DNA of 64,000 bases from Orientallactaga sibirica. Its lineage: Eukaryota > Chordata > Mammalia > Rodentia > Dipodidae. Positions 10,681 through 20,813 of the stretch are shown here, in pieces; position 1 is the first letter of the stretch, and each line of letters starts with the position of its first letter. Both the position numbers and the translations under genes were made by a program. The DNA is taken from assembly GCA_036365145.1 (NCBI GenBank), contig JAEOAD010000040.1, forward strand, positions 16,033,501 through 16,097,500, in the 5' to 3' direction. Under the pieces are notes generated by a model. The model was given only the letters and a program-made list of their open reading frames with translations, was not told the origin of the DNA and did no database searches.

Positions 10681-11345
10681 TCAATTTTTTTTTGTTGTGT
10701 GTGCATGTATGGTGTAAGTGTTTGCAGGTTTGTATGCCCTATGCAAACGCAGGTGGAGGCTGGAAGAGACCATCGGGTGTCTTTATAGTTTTTTTTAAAA
10801 TTGTTTTTTTTTATATTTATTTATTTATTTGAGAGCAACAGAGAGAAAAAGAGGCAGAGAGAGAAAGAGAGAGAGAATGGGCGCACCAGGGCCTCCAGCC
10901 ACTGCAAACAAACTCCAGATGCATGTGCCACTTTGTGCATCTGGCTTATGTGGGTACTGGGGAATTGAGCCTCGAACCGGGGTTCTTAGGCTTCTCAGGC
11001 AAGCACTTCACCACCAAACCATCTCTCCAGCCCTGTCTTTACAGTTTTTCCACTTTCTTTCTTTGACATGGAGTCTCTCTCTGAATGGAAATTTTTTTTT
11101 TTTTTTTTTCAGTTAGACTGGCTGGCCAGGGCTCCTCAGCAACTCTCCTGTCTTCACCCCTCAGAAGTGGAGGTATGTGCATACTTGGCCACAACTGGCC
11201 TTTTGTAAGCCAGTGAGTGCCCTGAACCATGGAGCCATCTTTCAGGCCCCACATCCAGAACTTAGGTAAGTGGATGTGGGGATCAAACCCCAGACCCCAT
11301 GCTTGCTCAGTGAGTTCTTACCCACTGAGCAGTCTCCCCAGCCTC
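10681..11345 (-). mobile_element. Old rodent composite (B4-like), interrupted
   Basis: GT-rich start, then GGAGGCTGGAAGAGACCATC, later CATGGAGCCATC and a terminal ID-like GTGGGGATCAAACCC ... CACTGAGCAGTCTCCCCAGCC. The order resembles reverse rodent ID+B1 composites. A Dip-1 SINE splits it. The family name is uncertain. Confidence 0.4.
10791..11034 (-). mobile_element. Dip-1 SINE (B-box duplicated form)
   Basis: Target duplication GTCTTTATAGTTTTT / GTCTTTACAGTTTTT. It contains GAGCCTCGAACCGGGGTTC, an 8-base extension of the B-box region that marks a sub-form also seen at 33666, 35397 and 60255. Confidence 0.92.
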
Positions 11346-11482
11346 TGGTCATTAGTGTTTCAAGGCTGACAAATCTATGGCAATTCCTGCCCAAGGGGTT
11401 GGTTGTGTTGGTCTGGACCCCAAGAAACCTTCCACCTCTTTTTTTTTTTTTTTTTTTTTGAGGCAAGCCCAACAGACTGCCC

Positions 11483-11750
11483 TTTTTTGAGAGAGAGGGA
11501 GAGAGACACAGAGACAGAGAGAGAGGGAGAGGAAGACAGGTAGAGATGAGTGTGCCAGCAGCCTCTCAGCTACTGAGAACGAAATCCAGATGCGTGCGCC
11601 CCCTTGTGGTCAAGTGCGGCATTGTGCCCTTGCGTCACTTTGCATCTGGCTAAACTTGGGACCTGGAAATTGGAACCACTGGAGATTGGAACCAGTGTTC
11701 TTAGGCTTAGGAGGCAGGCACCTTAACCCTTAAGCCATCTCTCCATCCCC
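11483..11750 (-). mobile_element. Dip-2 SINE
   Basis: Target duplication AGACTGCCCTTTTT / ACACTGCCCTTTTT. The body keeps GCGCCCCCTTGTGG (11596-11609), a near-consensus CTCF core on the minus strand, and a duplicated GATTGGAACCA block. Confidence 0.94.
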
Positions 11751-11764
11751 ACACTGCCCTTTTT

Positions 11765-11926
11765 ATTTTAATTAAAAAAATTTTTCCCCAGAGGTAGGGT
11801 TTCACTCTAGCCCAGGCTGGTTTAGAATTCACTATGTAGTTTCAGGGTGGCCTTGAACTCACAGTGATTCTCCTACCTCTGCCTCCTGAGTGCTGGGATC
11901 AAAGGCAAGCGCCACCACGCCTGGCT
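11765..11926 (-). mobile_element. B1 SINE
   Basis: Full reverse B1 inserted in the right-hand duplication of the previous Dip-2; AGACTGGCCTTTTTT follows it at 11927. Confidence 0.92.
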
Positions 11927-11942
11927 CAGACTGGCCTTTTTT

Positions 11943-12163
11943 TATGGGGGGGGAGGGAGGGAGAGCACGATAGAGAGTTGGTGGGTCAGGGCCTCCAGCC
12001 ACTGTGATTGAACTCTGACACACGTGTGCCACCTTGTGCTCATGTGCGACTTTGCATGCTTGCATCACCTTGTGTGTCTGGCTTATATGGGATCTGGGGA
12101 GTCAAACATGGGTTCTTACGCTTCACAGGCAAGTGCCTTAAGTGCTAAGCCATTTCTCCAGCC
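11943..12163 (-). mobile_element. Dip-3 SINE
   Basis: Intermediate form with GCCACCTTGTGCTCATGTGC and a second GCATCACCTTGTG segment absent from Dip-1. The head is at CTCCAGCC. Confidence 0.82.
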
Positions 12164-13130
12164 TGCCTTCCAACTTTGGGTTAAAAAGGACTTTAGTTTT
12201 TCATCCCTATAATAGAAGGTTCAAGAGAGGAAGCTTATAGGGTATAGGAACTGTTGGAGAGCAAACCAGGCATGTGTCTCCACACACACGCTTGGAAGCC
12301 CTGTGGCTCTGGTGTATTTGTCTCAGAGTCTGGCAAGGTGTCAGAAGGCCACATAAGGAAATGAAACAGCTGAACTGGGACCTAAGAGCCATCCCAATGG
12401 AAAACTTAACATCTATTTCAGGAATTCTAGAAGGCTCCATCACAGGTGGTCCAAGTTCTGTATGGTTCTTGTTATGTATACTAGAAACTTTCCAGAATCC
12501 CACCGTTGGTCATAGAGAGAAGGATACAGGGAAGACTGGTCAGGCAAATGGCTGTAGAAGTGACCCTGACACAAGTGTAGGGTCTGGCGCCCTCTAGCGG
12601 GAACGGCCTAAAATACCCCTTGACTTTTCTCAGAAGAGCAGCTATGCAAGTGTTGCTTTGACTTTATATGTTTGTTGTAGGTTTTTTTTAAACCAACACC
12701 AAGACTATCAAACCTGACAGCGATTGTGTGGACAGAAAGCCAATGCTGAATGGAATGTGGCTCTCAGCTTTCTGCAAAATGAAGTGATGAAGCAAAAAGT
12801 CTTCAAAGAAGGGAAGGCAGTTTGCTCCATGGTGACAGTCACCTTATGCCTAGGAGGGGCCATTGAGTGAAACACATTAGAGATATGGGTGGGGACTATA
12901 ATGCAGGCACTTGGAACAGAGGAGCAAGGGACATTGATTCAGCTGTTAATGCCAAAACAGTCTTCTGATAGAAAAAAGGGGGAGGAAGGAAAGAAAAAAA
13001 ATAACATCTTTAAGGAATTGATGGGGAAAAAAGAGAAATTAATGGAAAGCTCTATTTCAAAGATCTGAGAGACACATTCTTATTTTAGGAGGTATAAGGA
13101 GAGAGCCCACAGCAGTCCAGCTAAGGTGAC
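12164..13130. other. Non-repeat stretch with one CTCF-like motif
   Basis: Nearly 1 kb without a recognised repeat. Opposing ORFs of about 100 codons (12207-12597) have no domain. It contains a strong CTCF-like core at 12585-12600. Confidence 0.45.
12585..12600 (-). promoter_or_regulatory. CTCF-like core motif
   Basis: The minus strand reads CCGCTAGAGGGCGCCA, which fits the CTCF core CCRSYAGRKGGCRS at every position. It lies outside any SINE. Motif match only; no occupancy is implied. Confidence 0.45.
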
Positions 13131-13144
13131 AAAACATTCTTCTT

Positions 13145-13318
13145 GCCAGGCATGGTGGCACATGCCTTTAATCCCAGCACTTGGGAGGCAGAGGTAGGAG
13201 AATTGCTGTGAGTTTGAGGCCACCCTGAGACTACAGAGTGAGTTCCAGGTCAGCCTGAGCTAGAGTGAAACCCTACCTCTAAAAACCAAACCAAACCAAC
13301 CAACCAAACAAACAAACA
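13145..13318 (+). mobile_element. B1 SINE
   Basis: Complete, flanked by the perfect duplication AAAACATTCTTCTT (13131 and 13319). The A-tail has become an AACC/AAAC mixture. Confidence 0.95.
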
Positions 13319-13406
13319 AAAACATTCTTCTTATCCTTAGAGTTCTAACCCAGGACAAATATCTGGATTATACTATTCAAATATGGGTTACGACTCTTTG
13401 CAATAT

Positions 13407-13665
13407 ATATTTTTTTTTTTGGAGAGAGACAGAGAGAGAGGGAGAGGAAGACAGATAGAGATGGGCGCACCAGCAGCCTCTCAGCTGCTGTGAAACGAAA
13501 TCCAGATGTATGCGCCCCCTTGCGGGCAAGTGTGGCATTGCGCCCTTGTGTCACTTTGCATCTGGCTAAACGTGGGACCTGGAGATTGGAACCGCTGGCG
13601 ATTGGAACCAGCATTCTTAGGCTTAGGAGGCAAGCGCCTTAACCGCTAAGCCATCTCTCCAGCCC
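13407..13665 (-). mobile_element. Dip-2 SINE
   Basis: TCTTTGCAATAT flanks both ends. It keeps GCGCCCCCTTGCGGGC at 13512-13527 (CTCF-like on the minus strand). Confidence 0.94.
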
Positions 13666-14395
13666 TCTTTGCAATATTTTGACATCAAAACGACTAGATC
13701 CCTCCCCCTACACACACACACCAAATCACCAAAGTGACAGACCAGAAATGTGTTTACTATTTTAGACTTTCTGGAAAATTGTCTTGCACTTTGGAGCAAT
13801 GCAAGACACTATTTTTACCAGAAACATGCCCTGGAGACGATTGTGTGTCTGCTGATCCTACAGTCTAGGCTCTGCAATAGAACTCTAACTAGAGGAGGCT
13901 TGGAATTTTCCTCCTGTCTGTCTGCAGAGGAGGGGAGGTGAGGCACTGGACAAAATGTCTGAGTGACGTTGCGAGAACAGGAGCTGTGACTACGTGAATG
14001 ATGGAAGTGTGAGAATGTTCAGTAGAGAAGAGGACTTGCAAGGCAGAGCTGAAGGGAACACGGAGAACTAGTTTATTATTCTCCCTAGGCATGAGTACTT
14101 AGGGCAACTTCTGTCACATTAAGATTTACATGAAGCTGCCTGATGGAATTGATTTTTAAAATAGACTTCAGGGAAGGCAGATGTATTTTATTTCTTTAAA
14201 AAAAAAAACTTTCTGTCATGGGGATTTTTTAAAAACGATATAAAGTGTAATAGAGTATTGCCTGAGATTGGCCTACTGTTAGCTGAGTTGTCGTCAGAGT
14301 CTGGCTTCTGGAAGCCCCAAAAATCTAGACTCAGCTACTTGCCCCAGGTAGTTTTTAAAGGTTATTGATGTACGTTGCTCAGAGATATTTTAAAA
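13666..14395. other. Non-repeat stretch, no gene seen
   Basis: About 730 bp. Two opposed ORFs under 70 codons overlap (13750-14092) without domain or splice context. Confidence 0.4.
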
Positions 14396-14621
14396 TTATT
14401 TTGATTTATTTATTTGTTAGGGATGGAGGGAGAAAAAGAGAGGGAGAAAGGGAGAAAGAGAGTGAGTAGGGGTGTGTCAGGGCCTCTTGCTACTCCAATG
14501 AACACCAGATATATGGTACCACTTTGTGTATCTGGCTTTACATGGGTCCTGAGGAACTGCACCCAGGCTGGCAAGCTTTGCAAGCAATCGCCTTTAGCCA
14601 CTGAGCCATCTCCCCTGCCCC
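14396..14621 (-). mobile_element. Dip-1 SINE, diverged
   Basis: Recognisable GATTTATTTATTTG tail, GA-rich segment and CTGAGCCATCTCCCCTGCCC head, with many substitutions. Confidence 0.82.
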
Positions 14622-14856
14622 AACACACCAATGGGAAGAGATGGGCAGTGAAAAGGGAAAAGCAGAGAAGGGAGTTGTATCCAATGTGGCCACATTGGGA
14701 AGAGGAGCAAAGAGAGGGATCCCCGGCCCCTCCCATCTATCTGAGATACGGATGTGAGGCTTAGGGTTAAATCTAGTGCAAGAGGTCTGCGTCCCTAGAG
14801 GGTCCTGGTCAAGATGAGGTCCAGCCTATCACTGACCCAGAAAGTTGTCAGAACTT

Positions 14857-15080
14857 TTTTTTTTTTTTTTTGAGAGAAACAGATAGAGAATGGGTGCACC
14901 AGCAGCCTCTCAGCTCCTGTTAACAAACTCCAGACATGTGCACCCCCTTGTTGGCCAAGTGCGGCATTGCGCCCTTGCATCACTTTTTGCGTCTGGCTAA
15001 ACGTGGGACCTGGAGAATCGAATGGGCGTTCTTAGGCTTAGCACGCAGGTGCCCTAACCTCTAAGCTATCTCTCAAGCCC
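14857..15080 (-). mobile_element. Dip-2 SINE
   Basis: Flanked by CAGAACTTTT and TTAGAACTTTT. The CTCF-like block is altered to GCACCCCCTTGTTGG. Confidence 0.9.
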
Positions 15081-16031
15081 TCATTAGAACTTTTCTTGGG
15101 AAGCATGTTCCTCCTGTGGCTAGTGCCCTGAGCTTCAGCCTTCTCTTGCCCCAGCATAGATTCCTGGGGAATTTTTAATTCTTTGGCGTCCATTGTGCCA
15201 ATAAGCTGACAGCACAAGTGTCTTTCTTTAAACCGTGTTCTCTCCTGCCAGGGTGCTTTGCACCACCATGAAGGAGTGGCAGCCAACCATGGCGAGTCTT
15301 GCTCCAGACGGATAGGATTTTCAGAAAGGACTGGAAAGTCTCCAAAACGACAAGCCTTCAGGTCTTCAGGATTTCTAAAGCCATAGAGGATAAACGTAGG
15401 AGGTGTGAATGGAGTCCAGACTGACAGCCAGCTCCCAAGGATTAGCCACTTACTTTGTCGTTTCTTTTACTTGATAATAACTCCAGCAACATGAGGGTTT
15501 GAGAAACCTTTTGTGATAGAAATTTTTCTTTTGAACCGGCTTTAGCTTGTATAATGGCCAGGTGGTCTGAAACAGGATGAAACCGGAGCTGCTGTGCAAG
15601 GGAGTGGCTACGTTGATGTGGGAAATTAAAGTGAAAGAAATGGCATGTCATAATGGATATGAATCATAGAATACAGTCGTATGTGCATTTATATAAAAGT
15701 GAACATTTTTATAGCTACATCATCTTTTTCGCCTAGGTTTTTTATCTTTCTATCTCTCCCTTCTTTTTCTGGACTTTTCCCAGAGGATGGGGCCAGGCTC
15801 AACGTTCCTATATGTCGTTATCTTTTTCTGTGATGTATTGTTGCATTTATCAACAGATTCCACAGAGCCTGGGGGAAAATCAGAGCAGAAAGGGAGTTGC
15901 TGGTAATGGCCCAGACTTTCCAAACTTGAGATAAGGAAACGGAAGTCCCGACATCTTAGCCAGACTTGGCAAGTCCTTCCGGAGCAAGGAAGGAGAGGCA
16001 GATAACCATTGCCCTAACAGGTGGGGGATGT
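15081..16031. other. Non-repeat stretch, no gene seen
   Basis: About 950 bp. Short minus-strand ORFs (15038-15651) show no domain. It ends at the target site of the L1/B1 unit. Confidence 0.4.
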
Positions 16032-16040
16032 GAGCTCTCT

Positions 16041-16643
16041 TTTATTTGTTTTATTATTATTATTATTTGTTTGTTTTATTGACAACTTCTTAAATTGTAG
16101 ACAATATCCCATGGTACTTCCCTCCCTCCCCCCACTTTCCCCTCTCCATCATATCCCCTTCCCCTCTCAATCAGTCTCTCCTTTCAGTTTGATGTCGTGA
16201 TCTTTTCCTTCTATTATGATGGTCTTGTGTAGGTAGTGTCAGGCACTGTGAGGTCATGGATATCCAGGCCATTTTGTGTCCGGAGGAGCATGTTGTAAGG
16301 AGTCCTACTCTTCCTTTGGCTCTAACATTCTTTCCGTCCCCTCTTACACAATGGACCCCGAGCCTTGGAAGGTGTGTTTGAGATGTTTCAGTGCTGAGAA
16401 CTCCTCTATCCCTTCTTCTCAGCACCATGGTGCCTTTTGAGTCATCCCAAGGTCGTATTTATTTATTTATTTATTTATTTATTTATTATTTTAGTTTTGG
16501 TTTTTCAAGGTAAGGGCCCGCTCAAGCCCAGTCTGACCTGGAATTCAACTATGTAGTCTCAGGGTGCCCTCGAACTCATGGTGATCCTCCTACCTCTGCT
16601 TCTCAAGTGCTGGGATTAAAGGCGTGCGCCACCACACCTAGGC
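16041..16643 (-). mobile_element. B1-L1 3'-end chimeric retroposon
   Basis: On the minus strand this reads B1 with A-rich tail (16456-16643), then an L1-like 3' end (16041-16455) finishing in its own A/T-rich tail. One direct repeat, GAGCTCTCTTTTA / GAGCTCTATTTTA, flanks the whole unit at 16032 and 16644. The L1 part matches 61556-61705 closely (GTAGACAATATCCCATGGTA) and shares a segment with 46398-46735. Assignment to L1 is from its 3'-terminal position and repeated occurrence. Confidence 0.65.
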
Positions 16644-16878
16644 GAGCTCTATTTTAGCTTTGAAAGGGTATCTGTCTCAGAGATTGTAGACAGGACCTCA
16701 CAGAAGCACCTGAGAACCTGAGCTGCAGGGGGTCTTAGTAGGAAGAGAAAGGATATGGTCTTCGCAGTCAAGGAGACATATAAATAGGGCCTTTATACAG
16801 AACTTCACGCTACACATCTTGCCCATGTGACCCAGGGCAATCTTTTGCAGAACTCACTGTGTGGCAGGGAGATATTTT

Positions 16879-17047
16879 AAAAAAATTTAATTTAATATTT
16901 TTTTTTTGAGGTAGGGTCTCACTCTAGCCCATTCTGACCTGGAATTCACTATGTAGTCTCAGGGTGGCCTTGAACTCATAGTGATCCTTCTACCTCTGCC
17001 TGCCTCCCGAGTGTTGGGATTAAAGGCGTGTGCCACCACACCCAGCT
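16879..17047 (-). mobile_element. B1 SINE
   Basis: Full reverse B1 with GATATTTT on both sides (16871 and 17048). A 4-bp TGCC duplication sits in the CTCTGCCTGCCTCC block. Confidence 0.93.
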
Positions 17048-17251
17048 GATATTTTGTTTTCTTAACAGCTGGTCTGCAAGATCCAGAATTCTTTTCCAAG
17101 AACAAAACAAAGCAAAGCAAAACAAAAACATCCAAGGATAGTGGGGGAACTTTTCCTTTTGAGATCTTCATATATATATAAATTAACTTTTTAGGTGTTA
17201 CCTCAGCTGGGTTGATTATTGAACCAAGTTATATTTAAAAAGTGAAATTCA

Positions 17252-17461
17252 GGCTGGAGAGATGGCTTAGCGGTTAAGGTGCTTGCCTGCAAGGCCTAAG
17301 GACCCAGGTTTGATTCCCCAGTACCACGTAAAGTCAGCTGCACAAGGTGGCGCTTGCATCTGGAGTTCATTTGCAGTGGCTGGAGGTTCTGGAGCACCCA
17401 TTCTCTCTCTCCCTCCTTTTCTCTCTCTTTCAAATAAATAAAAATATAAAAAAATAAAAAA
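17252..17461 (+). mobile_element. Dip-1 SINE
   Basis: Complete; AAAAAGTGAAATT occurs before (17237) and after (17466) it. Confidence 0.94.
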
Positions 17462-17484
17462 TATAAAAAGTGAAATTTGCCTGG

Positions 17485-17671
17485 TGTGGTGATTCAACCT
17501 GGGTTCAATTACCCAGTACCCATGTGAGCCAGATGCATAAAGTGGCATATGCATCTGGAGTTTGTTTGCAATAGCTAGAGGCCCTGGTGCGCCCAGACAC
17601 TCTCTGTGTGCCTACTCTCTCCGTGTGTCTCTGTATCTCTCTGCTTGTACATAAATAAATAAATAAAATAT
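17485..17671 (+). mobile_element. Dip-1 SINE, head missing
   Basis: Starts at the B-box region (GGTTCAATTACCCAG) and continues to an AAATAAATAAATAAAA tail. The first 40-50 bases are absent or unrecognisable. Confidence 0.85.
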
Positions 17672-17707
17672 TTTTCAAAACAATCTACAATGCAGAACCC
17701 AATTGTT

Positions 17708-17909
17708 GTGTTTATTTATTTGTTTGTTTATTATTTGCAAGGAGAGAGAAAGAGAACGAGCATGCCAGAGCCTCCTGCCACTGCAAACACATTCCAGGAC
17801 ACACACACCATGTTGTTCACCCGGCTTTATGTGAGTATGAGGGTTACAACCTAGGCCATTAGGTTTGGCAAGCAAGCGCCCTTAACCACTGAGCCATAGC
17901 TCCCATCCC
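17708..17909 (-). mobile_element. Dip-1 SINE, diverged
   Basis: TTATTTATTTG tail, GCCAGAGCCTCCTGCCACTGC, and a GAGCCATAGCTCCCATCC head. Confidence 0.85.
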
Positions 17910-17914
17910 AATAT

Positions 17915-18137
17915 TTATTTATTCACTTTTTGAGATATGGTCTTGCTAGGTTGCCCAGGCTGGTGTCAAACTTGCAATACCGTCTCAGTTTCCTAAGGGT
18001 TTAAATTTCTGGCATGAACCACCGGCTTTATTGTCTTGACAAGGTCTCAGTATAATGAAATTCTGGGCTCAAGAGATCTTCCTGTTTAAGCCTCCTGTGT
18101 AACTGGGACTACAGATGGAGTCACCATTCTCAGTCAA
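17915..18137 (-). mobile_element. Old 7SL-derived element, two monomers
   Basis: Two head-to-tail reverse monomers: 17919-18025 (GATATGGTCTTGCTAGGTTG, TTGCCCAGGCTGG) and 18030-18137 (GGGCTCAAGAGATCTTCCTG, AACTGGGACTACAG). The wording is closer to ancestral proto-B1/Alu-like sequences than to jerboa B1, so this is an old fossil. Confidence 0.6.
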
Positions 18138-18150
18138 AACAATCTGTATT

Positions 18151-18338
18151 AGCTGGGCATGGTGGCATATGCCTTTTATCACAGCACTCTGGAGGCAAAG
18201 GTAGGAGGATCACTGTGAGTTTGAGGCCACCCTGAGACTACATAGTGAGTTCCAGGTCAGTCTAGGCTAGAGTGAGACCCTACTTCAAAAAACAAAACAA
18301 AACAAAACAAAAAAACAAAACAAAACAAAACAAAAAAA
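18151..18338 (+). mobile_element. B1 SINE
   Basis: Full copy from AGCTGGGCATGGTGG. The tail of about 45 bases is mainly AAAAC units. Confidence 0.92.
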
Positions 18339-18339
18339 G

Positions 18340-18441
18340 TGGCTTCTAGCCACTGCAAACAAAGTCCAGATGCATGAGCCACCTTGTGGGCCCTTAGCCT
18401 TTGCAGGCAAGTGCCTTAACTGCTAAGCTATCTCTCAGCCC
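18340..18441 (-). mobile_element. Dip SINE, doubly deleted
   Basis: Lacks the tail and GA-rich part and also an internal segment (CCACCTTGTGGG joins CCCTTAGCC). It abuts the A-tail of the preceding B1. Confidence 0.8.
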
Positions 18442-18499
18442 TTATTCTGCCAGGCAGTACTGGAGACTCATGGACGCATCTCCTCATCTCATGGTTTTC

Positions 18500-18620
18500 A
18501 GCGTAATCACAACCGTTTACTGAGAACCTTCTGAGAAACACAGGGCTGGGAGCTTTATTTTGACTACTAAATCATTCTGACAGCTCTGCAGGTAAGTCTT
18601 TACAACCCCTGGGATAGTTT
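18500..18620. mobile_element. MIR-like fragment
   Basis: TTTACTGAGAACCTTCTGAG and ACAGCTCTGCAGGTAAG resemble MIR core phrases. Old and weak. Confidence 0.35.
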
Positions 18621-18851
18621 AAAAATTAATTTTAAATCCACACAGTATACATATGTAACTTAAAAACTCAAGTAGCACCAGAAGATTTGTGATGAACTAT
18701 AGAAGCCCATCATTTATAATCTTTGCTGTATCCCAGAAATAAACACTTTGCCTGACTTAGCCATTTCTTGTGGTATTTACAAATAATATAAATTTTTTTA
18801 CTTTGTATTAAATTACTTCAAAGTTCAAACATTATTCAAAAAAATCTAAAT

Positions 18852-19018
18852 GTTGCTGTGCTCAAATCTGGTGGCACATGCCTTTAATCCCAGCACTTGG
18901 GAGGCAGAGGTAGGAGGATCGCCATGAGTTCAAGTCCACCCTGAGACTACAGAGTGAATTCCAGTTCAGCCTGGGCTAGAGCAAGACCTTATCTCAAAAA
19001 ACAAAACAAAACAAAACA
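18852..19018 (+). mobile_element. B1 SINE
   Basis: Head degraded (GCTCAAATCTGGTGG), the rest full. TCTAAATG flanks both sides. Confidence 0.9.
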
Positions 19019-19041
19019 ATTCTAAATGAGCTATCATTAAA

Positions 19042-19042
<1 letters not shown>

Positions 19043-19069
<27 letters not shown>
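19043..19069. repeat. (CA)n microsatellite
   Basis: About 13 CA units followed by an A run. Confidence 0.95.
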
Positions 19070-19072
<3 letters not shown>

Positions 19073-19134
19073 AAAAAACAGAAAGAGAACATTACACAAA
19101 ACTAACAACTGATGATAAACTAAACACTATTTTT

Positions 19135-19277
19135 TTTCCCCAAGGTAGGGTCTCACTCTAGCCCAGGCTGACCTGAAACTCACTCTGTAGTCCTAGGCTG
19201 GCCTTGAACCCACAGCAGGCCTCCTACCTCAGTCTCTAGAGTGCTGGGATTGAAGGTGTGTGCCACCACGCCCAGCC
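19135..19277 (-). mobile_element. B1 SINE
   Basis: Reverse B1 between AAACACTATTTT and AAACACTTTTG. Confidence 0.92.
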
Positions 19278-19422
19278 AAACACTTTTGAAGTCACAAACT
19301 GATAAGAAACAGAACTGTGGCAGATACCCCAAAAGCTCCTCCACATGCCTGTCTTAATCAGAAGCAACAATTCTTCTCACATATCACTGTCTCTTTCTTG
19401 GGTCTTTGAAAATAGTTTTATT

Positions 19423-19670
19423 GGGCTGGAGAGATGACTCAGCGGTTAAGGCGCTTGCCTGCAAAGCCTAAGAATGCCAGTTCAATTCTCCAGGTCCCAC
19501 TTTTAGCCAGATGTAGTGATGCAAGGGTGCAATGCCACACTTGCCCACAAGGTGGCGAATGCATCTGGATTCATTCACAGCAGCTGAGAGGCTGCTGGTG
19601 CACCCATTCTCTCTTTCTCTCTGCCTCTTCCTTTCTCTGTCTTTCTGTCTGTCTCTCTCTCTCTCAAAAA
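19423..19670 (+). mobile_element. Dip-2 SINE
   Basis: TAGTTTTATT flanks both sides. It keeps CCCACAAGGTGGCGA (19544-19558), a CTCF-like core with one off-consensus base. Confidence 0.94.
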
Positions 19671-19717
19671 AATTAGTTTTATTACAGTGTTAGACATCAC
19701 TGCTTGTTATGTGTTTT

Positions 19718-19868
19718 ATTTTTTTATTTTTTTATTTTTCAAGGTAGGGTCTCACTCTAGCTCAGACTGACCTGGAATTCACTATGCAGTCTCAGGGTGG
19801 CCTCGCACACATGGTGATCCTCTGCCTCCCAAGTGCTGGGATTAAAGGCGTGCGCCACCACACCTGGC
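19718..19868 (-). mobile_element. B1 SINE
   Basis: Reverse copy with a TTTTTTATT tail and an ACCTGGC head. About 8 bases are missing before CTCTGCCTCCC. Confidence 0.92.
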
Positions 19869-20169
19869 ATTTTTTTTTTTTAATTAAAGATTGTTTCAGT
19901 TTTTTTTTCTTTTATAAAATGCATAGTCTGGACTTCCTTAATCTTAATCATGGAAGTCATTCTTACTGTGGACCTTGTCCACAGTGCCTGGAGTCCCTTA
20001 GATACTGCCTGCTCTCAGGGTTATGTTTTCACCTATTTTCTTCTGGAGAAAGACATATTGATGCATCAAACTGTGTAAAGGTGGGAAGATGAAGGCTGAA
20101 TGGGAGTTTAGTATTTGGTAATGACTGGAAGGATTTTACTGAATACCTTTGCCTTTAGCTGTGACTTTA

Positions 20170-20386
20170 AAAAAAGAAAATTTTATTTGAGAGAGAGAGA
20201 GAGAATTGGTGCACCAGGGCCTCAGCCACTGAAATTGAACAGATGCTTGTGCCACCTAGTGGGCATGTGAGACCTTACACTTGCCTCACCTTGGCACATC
20301 TGGGTTATGTGGGATCTGGATAGTTGAACATGGGTCCTTAGGCTTCACAGGCAAGCACCTTAACCGCTAAGCCATCTCTCCAGCCC
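20170..20386 (-). mobile_element. Dip-3 SINE with CTCF-like core
   Basis: TAGCTGTGA repeats at 20156 and 20387. Positions 20249-20264 read GCCCACTAGGTGGCAC on the minus strand, fitting the CTCF core throughout. Confidence 0.93.
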
Positions 20387-20427
20387 TAGCTGTGAAAATT
20401 TTAAAAAGTCCTTAAAACTAGCAGACT

Positions 20428-20812
20428 GAGGGTTGGGGAGATGGCTCAAGGGGTAAAACTCTTGTGGCACAAGGGAGGACTGGAGTTTGGATCCCCACCC
20501 CCTTGTACATTGCAAGGATGGTGCTATGTGTGTGTCATCCCTGAAAAGGTAGAGTTGGCAGGTCCTTGGGGCAAGCTGGCTAATTAAACCAGCCCAATTC
20601 GTGAGTGAGCTCTGGGTTCAAAGACAGGCCCTGCCTCAAGAAATAAGGAGGAGTGTGGCAGAGGGAGACAGCAGCTGTTGACGCCTGGCCTTCACATATA
20701 CATGCACACACATTCACCCCACCCCACCTAAGCACACATATGCACACATATGAATATACCACACACACACACACACACCCAACATACAAATATACACATA
20801 TAAACTACTGAG
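20428..20812 (+). mobile_element. B4-like composite
   Basis: ID-like head (GTTGGGGAGATGGCTCAAGG), middle (GAGTGAGCTCTGGGTTCAAAG ACAGGCCC) and a CA-rich end. The order resembles rodent ID+B1 composites with a CACACA tail (20700-20810). Confidence 0.5.
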
Positions 20813-20813
20813 G

